Shown: piece after piece, positions 1 through 5,494 of the stretch
How the letters are laid out: each line of letters begins with the position of its first letter
Position numbering within the stretch: the stretch's first letter is position 1
Assembly: GCA_031280455.1 (NCBI GenBank)
Contig: JAITGR010000111.1
Span: 1-11,041, forward strand
Source of the DNA: Spirochaetaceae bacterium
GTDB taxonomy: Bacteria; Spirochaetota; Spirochaetia; Treponematales; Breznakiellaceae
DNA: 11,041 nucleotides
Direction: 5' to 3'
The notes under the pieces: generated by a model
The model's input: only the letters and a program-made list of their open reading frames with translations
Told to the model about the DNA's origin: nothing
The model's database searches: none
Made by a program: the position numbers and the translations under genes

Positions 1-2
1 CC

Positions 3-1154
3 GGCGACATGTACCGGCTGCACTATTCGCTCGGCGTCTCCTCGCAGGGGGCCGCAAGCAGCGTTGAAATTCCCATCATCATCGATTCCAGTTACCGCGT
101 GCGGGTCGCCAACTTTGGCGTCGCCAACGCGGACGGCAAAACCTTTCAGCAGCTTAAACGCCAGGTCGAAGCGATTGTGCTGGAAGCCTACCCGCTGAGT
201 TCGGTTCAGTTTACGCTGGCCACGCCGGCCACCTTCATGGTGAACATAAAAGGCGAGGTTGTTTCGGCGCGCACTATCGAAGCGTGGGCGCTCTCGCGCC
301 TTTCCGACGTGCTCATACTTTCCGGCCAGGGCGAGGCGGCGCAGTCGGCGATAGCCGGCGGCCAGGCCGCCCAATCCGTCGCCCGCGCCAGCGTGCTTAC
401 CGACTTCGCCTCCATCCGCGACGTCGCCGTACAGCCGGCCGCCGGCGAGAAAAAAATCTACGACCTTTTTACCGCGACCCGCACCGGCGATTTTTCGCAA
501 AACCCCTACATGCGCCCCGGCGACACGATTACCGTTTCGCGCCTTAGCCGCAAAATAACGATTTCCGGCGCTGTCGAACGGCCCGGCACATACCAGCTTT
601 TGGACGGCGAAAACCTGAAGGAGCTCATCTCGTACTACGGCGGCGGCTATACGCTTTTTGCCGACAAGGCCAGCATAGAGCTCGTGCGCTACTCGAAGAA
701 CCAGGCATCCCGCAGCGAGCTTATAAAAATGTCCGATGCCGAAGTGAACGCCGGCTACGAGCTGCTCGACCACGACGTGATAACGGTGCGGCCGCTTACC
801 AACATGTACCCCGCCATCACTATTGAATCGGCGAGTACGTACTATGTAACGGTTGCCGGATCGGTGCGCGCCCCCGGGCGTTACCCGTACGCGCCGAACC
901 GCAACTGGCGGTACTATATTGCGCTGGCCGGCGGTTTTATAAAGGGGCAAAACGCGTTTGAGGCGGTAGCGATAAACAACCTCGACGGCAAAAGAATGAA
1001 CAAAAAGTCGGTAATTTTGCCGGAAACGGTTATAACCGCAAGCACAAACGACCCGCTCTTTTACTGGAATCAGTACGCGCCGGTTGTAACGACCGTGTTG
1101 AGCATAATGACAACGTACTTCTCGCTCCAGGCGTATCTTAGAGCGAACAAGTAG
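3..1154 (+). CDS. SLBB-domain polysaccharide export protein (5' partial)
   Basis: This is the C-terminal part of an outer-membrane polysaccharide-export (Wza/KpsD-like) protein. The frame is already open at the window edge, and the first residues (Gly-Asp-Met-Tyr-Arg-Leu) look like the GD-x-(Y/L)-R motif inside a Poly_export domain, so the ATG at 9 is probably internal and the true start lies upstream. In order, counting from that Met: the rest of the Poly_export domain (to about residue 75), a first SLBB-like stretch with the pattern VNIKGEV (about 76-100), a clear second SLBB (ITISGAVERPGTY, about 180-235) and a third (VTVAGSVRAPGRY, about 275-325). A hydrophobic C-terminal segment (about 352-375) is probably a membrane helix. 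Family knowledge suggests a role in exporting capsule or exopolysaccharide. Unlike the other + strand genes here it is C-rich on its coding strand. The fold call is firm; the exported polymer is unknown. Confidence 0.85.
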   Translation, partial: GDMYRLHYSLGVSSQGAASSVEIPIIIDSSYRVRVANFGVANADGKTFQQLKRQVEAIVLEAYPLSSVQFTLATPATFMVNIKGEVVSARTIEAWALSRLSDVLILSGQGEAAQSAIAGGQAAQSVARASVLTDFASIRDVAVQPAAGEKKIYDLFTATRTGDFSQNPYMRPGDTITVSRLSRKITISGAVERPGTYQLLDGENLKELISYYGGGYTLFADKASIELVRYSKNQASRSELIKMSDAEVNAGYELLDHDVITVRPLTNMYPAITIESASTYYVTVAGSVRAPGRYPYAPNRNWRYYIALAGGFIKGQNAFEAVAINNLDGKRMNKKSVILPETVITASTNDPLFYWNQYAPVVTTVLSIMTTYFSLQAYLRANK

Positions 1155-1157
1155 GGT

Positions 1158-1278
1158 AATGCTGATTGCGCATCGCATAAAACAAACCACGGAAAAACGC
1201 GGAAATGCCACGGAATTGCGGTCTCTTTCCGCGTGGTTTCCGTGCTTTCCGTGGTTAAATCCGAATAAATCAGTGCTT
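1158..1278. repeat. Palindromic dispersed element between convergent genes
   Basis: The whole gap between two convergent stop codons is one palindromic element. Its ends are inverted: AATGCTGATT at 1158-1167 and AATCAGTGCTT at 1268-1278, whose reverse complement is AAGCACTGATT. Inside, an arm built of CCACGGAAA-type units (1185-1215) pairs imperfectly with 1227-1256, leaving a loop of about 11 nt. The right half (1214-1256) recurs inverted at 9292-9334. It could fold as a bidirectional transcription barrier for both genes, but no U-run follows either arm. It resembles a MITE or an intergenic palindromic repeat; mobility is inferred, not shown. Confidence 0.7.
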
Positions 1279-1280
1279 CC

Positions 1281-2162
1281 CTAGCTGGTAAGGGCGGCGG
1301 AACCGGAGACGATCTCGGTAACTTCCTGGGTAATGCCGGCCTGGCGGATGCGGTTATAAAACAATGTTTTGGAAGCAAGCATTTCATCAGCATTTTTGGA
1401 TGCCTCGTCCATGGCGCTCATGCGGGCGCTCTGCTCGCTGGCGTACGCTTCAACCAAACACCCATAAATAACACCCTTAATGTACAAAGGCGCCAGCGTA
1501 TCAAACACCGCCTCCGCCGACGGCTCGTACTCAAAATGCTGCTGCCGCGCCGCCGGCTCGCCCGCTTCCGGCAGCGCCGCCGCGGTAATTTTTTCCTCGT
1601 CCAGCGGCAGCACCTCGCGCTCGGCAGGCAGCAGCCTCATCGCGTTGTACATGTGCGTATAGACAATGCGAACTTCGGCAAAAACGCCCCAGTCAAACTG
1701 GGACACCACATATTCCGACAAATCCTGCGCGTCGGCAACCGTCGGTACGCGGGAACTAAACGTAAAATTTTCCAGCACCAGATACGGCGAGTTCAAAAAG
1801 TAACGCTGGCCGACCGTGCCGATGATAATCAGTATTGGGTTTGACAGCGACTGGCACATATTCATAACATAGCGGAAAATATTCGCGTTATACCCGCCGG
1901 CAAGCCCCTTATCGCTGGTAACCACAATAACCGCCGTGCGCCCGTCCCGGTTTTTCTTCAGGTACTCGCTGTCAACATTCCCCGAATCGCGCAGCAGGTC
2001 GGACATGGTTTGCTGAATCCGGTTAAAATACGGCTCGGTATCCTCCAGCAAAATACGCCCCTTGCGCAGCTTCGACGTCGAAATCAACTTCATCGCTTTG
2101 GTAACCTGCAAGGTCTGCCCAATAGCCCGCATACGCAGTCTAATATCCCGTAAATTCGCCAT
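1281..2162 (-). CDS. atpG: F-type ATP synthase gamma subunit, solitary
   Basis: This 293-residue protein matches the gamma (central stalk) subunit of F1-ATP synthase, which couples proton or sodium flow through Fo to catalysis in the alpha3-beta3 head. The N-terminal helix (MANLRDIRLRMRAIGQTLQV, then TKAMKLISTSKLRK) and the C-terminal helix (ARMSAMDEASKNADEML, then RQAGITQEVTEIVSGSAAL) carry the family's conserved coiled-coil residues. The central Rossmann-like domain includes VVTSDKGLAGGYNANIF. A charged Ala/Glu/Pro-rich stretch at about 190-215 may be a lineage insertion. Upstream lies a divergent thrH operon and downstream a convergent SLBB gene, so no atpA, atpD, atpC or atpH is adjacent, which is unusual for this gene. 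A weak promoter (TTGACC, 18 nt, TAGGCT) sits just upstream. The domain call is secure; participation in a working F-type enzyme is not shown here. Confidence 0.95.
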   Translation of the reverse strand: MANLRDIRLRMRAIGQTLQVTKAMKLISTSKLRKGRILLEDTEPYFNRIQQTMSDLLRDSGNVDSEYLKKNRDGRTAVIVVTSDKGLAGGYNANIFRYVMNMCQSLSNPILIIIGTVGQRYFLNSPYLVLENFTFSSRVPTVADAQDLSEYVVSQFDWGVFAEVRIVYTHMYNAMRLLPAEREVLPLDEEKITAAALPEAGEPAARQQHFEYEPSAEAVFDTLAPLYIKGVIYGCLVEAYASEQSARMSAMDEASKNADEMLASKTLFYNRIRQAGITQEVTEIVSGSAALTS

Positions 2163-2168
2163 AAAACC

Positions 2169-2198
2169 AGCCTACTTTAGAACACGCCCCCAGGTCAA
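2169..2198 (-). promoter_or_regulatory. Candidate atpG promoter
   Basis: Read on the minus strand, TTGACC (2193-2198) and TAGGCT (2169-2174) are 18 nt apart. The -35 box is good and the -10 box poor. Transcription would begin almost at the atpG start codon, giving a leaderless or very short 5' end. This is a weak call from pattern alone. Confidence 0.25.
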
Positions 2199-2201
2199 GG
2201 G

Positions 2202-2238
2202 ATCAAACTCCAAAAACCGGTTGTTTTTGGAGTTTGAT
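2202..2238. repeat. Perfect 16-bp inverted repeat (hairpin 1)
   Basis: ATCAAACTCCAAAAAC (2202-2217) is exactly inverted at 2223-2238 around a 5-nt loop, CGGTT. Because the flanking genes diverge from here, it cannot be a terminator of either. It could be a regulator-binding palindrome, a MITE fragment, part of a small RNA, or an origin element. Confidence 0.85.
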
Positions 2239-2240
2239 AT

Positions 2241-2270
2241 TGGATAAACGGCAAAGTTGCCGTTTATCCA
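2241..2270. repeat. Perfect 14-bp inverted repeat with DnaA-box-like arms (hairpin 2)
   Basis: TGGATAAACGGCAA (2241-2254) is exactly inverted at 2257-2270 around a 2-nt centre, only 2 nt after hairpin 1. The right arm runs into TTATCCACG (2264-2272), one base from the bacterial DnaA box TTATCCACA. The left arm, read on the minus strand, gives TTATCCAAT, a weaker match. DnaA binding is inference. Confidence 0.8.
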
Positions 2271-2410
2271 CGGTACCCATGATTTGGGCACGGCGCGATG
2301 CATCTTGCTTTTTGGTTCCGCTGCCTCTGTGGGCAAAAATGCGCCCGTATTGGGTATTGGCGGGGGACGCCTGTCTTGTATTGTTTGCGGTTCGGTATCA
2401 GAATGGGGGT

Positions 2411-3016
2411 ATGAAATTGGTCTGTTTGGACTTGGAGGGGGTGCTGACGCCCGAAATTTGGATTGCGTTTGCCGCGGCAAGCGGGATTGCGGGGTTGGCG
2501 CGGACAACGAGGGATGAGCCGGATTATCAAAAGTTGATGGCGTACCGGCTGGATATTTTGGCGGATAATAATTTGAAGTTGGCGGATATTCAGCGGGTTA
2601 TCGCGGGGCTCGAGCCGCTTGATGGGGCGCTTGCGTTTCTTGATGCTGTGCGCGAAAAAACGCAGCTGGTCATTTTGTCTGATACATTTGAGCAGTTTGC
2701 CGCGCCGCTTATGCGGAAGCTGCGGTATCCGACGTTGTTCTGTAATGCGTTGGTTTGCGGGGCGGACGGGGCTATTACGGGGTGGCAGATGCGGCAGGAT
2801 AATGGTAAGCGTGAGGCGGTGCGAGCTTTTAAGTCGTGTAATATCGATGTGTTTGCCGCGGGGGATTCGTATAATGACTTGGCTATGATTTACGAGGCGG
2901 GTTCCGGGTGTCTGTTCCGCGCGCCGGAGGGTATTCAGGCGGCGAATCCGGGCATCCGGTGTGTCGAATCGTATGCGGCGCTGTTTGATGAGATTTCCGC
3001 TTTTCTGGGGTGTTGA
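2411..3016 (+). CDS. thrH: ThrH-type phosphoserine phosphatase / phosphoserine:homoserine phosphotransferase
   Basis: This 201-residue HAD-superfamily enzyme closely resembles the ThrH family, known for dephosphorylating phosphoserine and passing the phosphate to homoserine, so linking serine and threonine synthesis. Motif I is CLDLEGVLTPEIWIAF, with Asp7 as nucleophile and Glu9 where most HAD enzymes have a second Asp, which is typical of ThrH. Motif II is VILSDTFEQF, followed by a Lys in NGKREAV and motif III/IV AAGDSYNDLAM. Length agrees with the family (about 205). I chose the ATG at 2411 because it begins at the conserved MKLVCLDLEG and follows a GGGGG Shine-Dalgarno run at 2405-2409; the frame upstream is open but unrelated. 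It is the first gene of a tight operon, with 3 nt before the next start. Confidence 0.93.
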   Translation: MKLVCLDLEGVLTPEIWIAFAAASGIAGLARTTRDEPDYQKLMAYRLDILADNNLKLADIQRVIAGLEPLDGALAFLDAVREKTQLVILSDTFEQFAAPLMRKLRYPTLFCNALVCGADGAITGWQMRQDNGKREAVRAFKSCNIDVFAAGDSYNDLAMIYEAGSGCLFRAPEGIQAANPGIRCVESYAALFDEISAFLGC

Positions 3017-3019
3017 ATC

Positions 3020-3466
3020 ATGGGTATTCTGAACCGGCTGGAGCGTGTCGTAAAGAGTTATGTTTCCGGCGGCGCGCCGTTCGCGCAAACTTCGGCGGGG
3101 TATGCCGACGCTGACTTAAATGATGCTTTTGCCGAGTTGGATGCGTATCTTGCTGACGGAGGGCGTGCCGCGTCTCCTCGCACTGGCGGGGGGGGGGCTG
3201 CCGGCGGGTCTCGTCCGGCTCCGTCGTCTGGCGCTCGTCCGCCGCCTGTGCCGGAGCGGCTGCGGGGCGATTTTGCGGAGTTGGCGCTTCCTTTTGGGGC
3301 GGGGGCTGATGAGTGTAAGGCGGCGTACAAGCGTCTGCTGAAAAAGCATCATCCCGACCGGCACGCGGGGGCGGAGGGCGATCTGCAACGGGCAACGGAG
3401 AAATCGGCGCGGATTAACGCGGCGTACGAGCGTATTGAAAGTTGGCGGGAAGGGCGGGCGCGATGA
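3020..3466 (+). CDS. J-domain (DnaJ-like) co-chaperone
   Basis: The C-terminal 60 or so residues of this 148-residue protein form a J domain: FGAGADECKAAYKRLLKK, then the essential His-Pro-Asp in KHHPDRHAG, then a helix with INAAYERIESW. J domains stimulate ATP hydrolysis by Hsp70 (DnaK). Unlike canonical DnaJ, the J domain is at the C terminus and there is no Gly/Phe, zinc or substrate-binding region. The first 45 residues include an amphipathic start (MGILNRLERVVKSYV) and an acidic stretch. A Gly/Pro/Ser-rich linker, partly encoded by a run of ten G, separates the halves. It starts 3 nt after thrH and its TGA overlaps the recR ATG (ATGA). The client is unknown; the position before recR hints at, but does not prove, a link to DNA repair. 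Confidence 0.9.
   Translation: MGILNRLERVVKSYVSGGAPFAQTSAGYADADLNDAFAELDAYLADGGRAASPRTGGGGAAGGSRPAPSSGARPPPVPERLRGDFAELALPFGAGADECKAAYKRLLKKHHPDRHAGAEGDLQRATEKSARINAAYERIESWREGRAR
3188..3197 (+). repeat. G10 homopolymer inside the J-domain gene
   Basis: Ten consecutive G encode a Gly stretch in the linker ahead of the J domain. A one-base slip would shift the frame before the HPD motif and abolish the J domain. Poly-G tracts of this length are a known substrate of slipped-strand phase variation in Treponema. Variation at this tract is not shown by one sequence. Confidence 0.9.
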
Positions 3467-4056
3467 ATGCTATCGACAATCTCGCGGTGCTTCTGGCCAA
3501 ATTGCCCGGGCTTGGCAAAAAGAGTGCCGGGCGGCTGGCGTATCACATTCTGGAACACGACGAGGGGTACGCGCATCGTTTGGCGGGCGCGCTTACTGCG
3601 CTGCACACGGCGATTCACCGGTGTCCGGTCTGCGGCGCGTGGACTGAAAGCGACCCCTGCCCGCTCTGCGCCGATTCCTCGCGCGACAAGGGACTTTTGT
3701 GTGTGGTCGAGCGCTCGCAGGATGTGCGGGTTATTGAGGAAGCGCGGGAGTTCCGCGGGGTGTTCCACGTCTTGGGGGGGCTCATCTCTCCGCTGGAGGG
3801 TGTCCACCCCGACGATTTGAGTATTGGCCGTCTGGTATACCGGGTAAAAACTGAAGGGGTGCGGGAGGTTATTCTCGCGCTTAATCCGACGGTCGAGGGC
3901 GATACGACGGCGTTGTATGTGCAAAAGGTGTTGAAGGATTCTGGCGCGGAGTTGAGTCGTCTTGCGTCCGGCCTGCCGGTTGGCGGCGACCTTGAATATA
4001 CCGACCGGCTTACGCTGGCGCGGAGTTTTCGGGGTAGAACGCAGATGGGGGGCTAG
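3463..4056 (+). CDS. recR: Recombination mediator RecR
   Basis: RecR is a DNA-clamp-forming protein of the RecFOR pathway, which loads RecA on gapped DNA. The 197-residue length is standard. The order of parts is complete: N-terminal helix-hairpin-helix (LAKLPGLGKKSAGRLAYHIL), a four-cysteine zinc finger (CPVCGAWTESDPCPLC), a Toprim domain (LLCVVERSQDVRVIEEAREF, then FHVLGGLISPLEGVHPDDL, then EVILALNPTVEGDTTALYV), and the C-terminal ASGLPVGGDLEYTDRLTLARSF. The start at 3463 is preferred over the in-frame ATG at 3442 because MNAIDNL begins the family alignment, the ATGA overlap with the upstream stop signals translational coupling, and a GGGAAGG Shine-Dalgarno precedes it. In many bacteria recR follows dnaX-ybaB; here a J-domain gene takes that place. 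It contains a G7 run (3774-3780). Confidence 0.96.
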   Translation: MNAIDNLAVLLAKLPGLGKKSAGRLAYHILEHDEGYAHRLAGALTALHTAIHRCPVCGAWTESDPCPLCADSSRDKGLLCVVERSQDVRVIEEAREFRGVFHVLGGLISPLEGVHPDDLSIGRLVYRVKTEGVREVILALNPTVEGDTTALYVQKVLKDSGAELSRLASGLPVGGDLEYTDRLTLARSFRGRTQMGG

Positions 4057-4060
4057 GGGC

Positions 4061-5341
4061 ATGACGGTTACGATTAAGCCGGCCGTTTTTTCCGGCTCTG
4101 TTCGTGTTCCGGCGTCTAAATCGCACACGATACGGCGGCTGCTTATTGCCGCGCTGGCGGACGGGCGCTCGTGTCTGGAGCGGGCGCTCTGGTCGCTGGA
4201 TGCTGTCTCGTGCGAGGGTGTGTGTTCGGCGCTGGGTGCGGAGATTCAGCGGCAGGCGGAGGGGGGGGCGGTTACGGTTTTTGTCCAGGGGACGGGGGGT
4301 GTTTTTAGGCGTTCTGTTCCTGTTCTGGATGTTGGTAACTCCGGTACGACGCTTTTTTTGGGCGCCGCTATTGCCGCGCTCGGCGGCGAGGAAATTCACT
4401 TTACCGGGGACAGTCAAATTAACGCCCGCAGTGCCGCGCCGTTACTGGCCGCGCTGGAGCAGTTGGGGGTGCGTGTCCAGAGTGCTGATGGGCACACGCC
4501 GTTTTCGGTGCGCGGTCCGTGGAAGGGGGGACACGCCGCTATTGCTTGTCCGACGAGTCAGTATTTGTCGGCCCTGCTGCTTGCGGCGCCGCTGGCTCCC
4601 GCGGGTTGTTCCAGCGCTATCGATGTGCCGCTGCTTAACGAACGGCCGTACGTAATGATGACGCTGGATTACTTGCGTGGTCAAAACATTCACATTGAAC
4701 ATGATGCTGGTCTTTCTCATTTTCTGATTCCTGGTGGTCAGCGCTACCGTCCGCTGCACGGGGTTGTTCCTGCCGATTTTTCTTCCGCCGCGTTTCCCGC
4801 GCTTGCCGCGCTTGTTTCCGGCGGGCGGGTGGAGCTGCATGGGCTTGATCCTGGCGATAGTCAGGGGGACAAGGCGTTTTTCGACATGGTTCAGGCTATG
4901 GGGGCGCAGGTTGAATGGCGGCAGACGGCGGAGGGGTGGTGTGTTTCGGTTGCCGGCGGCGAGGAGCTGCGCGGTATTTGCTGGGACATGAACAACACGC
5001 CGGATATGCTGCCGGCGGCTTGTGTTCTTGCCGCGTTCGCGCACGGGGAGTCTGCGTTTGTCAATGTGGCGCACGCCCGTATAAAGGAAACCGACCGTAT
5101 TGCGGTGATGGCGCGTGAGCTTGGCAAGGCGGGTGTTGTGTGTCGTGAGCGCGCGGATGGTATAGAAATCGCCGGAACGGGGGATATAGAGGCCGCGCAC
5201 TTTGACGGCCACAACGACCACCGTATTGTGATGGCGCTTGTCTGCGCGGGTCTTGGTGCGGCTGGTCCCTGCACTATAGCCGGCGCAGAGGCGGCGGCGG
5301 TAACGTACCCGGATTTTATTCCGCTTGTGCAACAACACTGA
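4061..5341 (+). CDS. aroA: 3-phosphoshikimate 1-carboxyvinyltransferase (EPSP synthase)
   Basis: EPSP synthase transfers the enolpyruvyl group of PEP to shikimate-3-phosphate, the sixth shikimate-pathway step. The 426-residue protein shows the family landmarks: VRVPASKSHTIRRLLIAALA near the N terminus (substrate Lys and Arg), DVGNSGTTLFL, FTGDSQINARSAAPLL, NNTPDMLPAACVLAAFAHG (catalytic Asp region), ARIKETDRIAVMARELGK, HNDHRIVMAL and a final TYPDF. The GNSGTT form and the lack of Lys before TYPDF point away from the E. coli-like class. The residue after GNSGTTL is Phe where most family members have Arg, so this branch is divergent. The start at 4061 follows a GGGG run four bases after the recR stop; the longer in-frame reading overlaps recR and is rejected. 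A G8 run lies at 4261-4268. It is probably the last gene of the operon. Confidence 0.93.
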   Translation: MTVTIKPAVFSGSVRVPASKSHTIRRLLIAALADGRSCLERALWSLDAVSCEGVCSALGAEIQRQAEGGAVTVFVQGTGGVFRRSVPVLDVGNSGTTLFLGAAIAALGGEEIHFTGDSQINARSAAPLLAALEQLGVRVQSADGHTPFSVRGPWKGGHAAIACPTSQYLSALLLAAPLAPAGCSSAIDVPLLNERPYVMMTLDYLRGQNIHIEHDAGLSHFLIPGGQRYRPLHGVVPADFSSAAFPALAALVSGGRVELHGLDPGDSQGDKAFFDMVQAMGAQVEWRQTAEGWCVSVAGGEELRGICWDMNNTPDMLPAACVLAAFAHGESAFVNVAHARIKETDRIAVMARELGKAGVVCRERADGIEIAGTGDIEAAHFDGHNDHRIVMALVCAGLGAAGPCTIAGAEAAAVTYPDFIPLVQQH

Positions 5342-5391
5342 TTAAATGAGAAAGGGAAAACCCGCGAATGTACGCGAATTATAACGAATAG
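5338..5391. repeat. Dispersed repeat behind aroA with CGCGAAT units
   Basis: Starting at the aroA stop, CTGATTAAAT (5338-5347) is identical to 7518-7527 behind the TPR gene. It is followed by a degenerate tandem of about 9-10 nt units (CGCGAATGTA, CGCGAATTA, TAACGAATA) at about 5364-5390. The rest of the 153-nt gap holds only the promoter of the next gene; I see no coding sequence. Confidence 0.45.
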
Positions 5392-5455
5392 AGCCTGTTG
5401 CATCACGGTGGGGGGCGCGCCTGTCTTGCTCTGATATACCGGAGTCAATTGATGA

Positions 5456-5485
5456 CTGGCAGCGGTCTCTTAATCATGGTACAAT
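5456..5485 (+). promoter_or_regulatory. Candidate extended -10 promoter of the TPR gene
   Basis: TACAAT (5480-5485) is preceded by TGG, an extended -10 (TGn). CTGGCA (5456-5461) gives a 4/6 -35 box with 18 nt spacing. Transcription would start about 5491-5493, only 2-4 nt before the ATG at 5495, and no Shine-Dalgarno sequence is visible, so the mRNA may be leaderless. Confidence 0.5.
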
Positions 5486-5494
5486 TATGGTGTA

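Larger units (their letters stand above)
2163..2410. other. Divergent intergenic region
   Basis: No convincing gene lies in these 248 bases between the starts of atpG (-) and thrH (+). The thrH frame is open back to 2234, but the extension has no family match. The region holds two perfect inverted repeats (2202-2238 and 2241-2270), a weak promoter towards atpG, and a weak candidate towards thrH (TTGGCG at 2357-2362, 16 nt, TATTGT at 2379-2384). The + strand switches from C-rich to G-rich across this region. Confidence 0.6.

Noticed and set aside
2264..3088. Long minus-strand open frame of 274 codons
   Set aside because: It is antisense to thrH, is very Arg/Pro/Gln-rich and has no family pattern; it arises from the biased composition of the real gene.
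4442..5338. Minus-strand open frame of 298 codons
   Set aside because: Antisense shadow of aroA with low-complexity basic composition.
5449..5454. TTGATG as the -35 box of the TPR promoter
   Set aside because: It lies 25 nt from the -10 box, too far for a sigma-70-type promoter.
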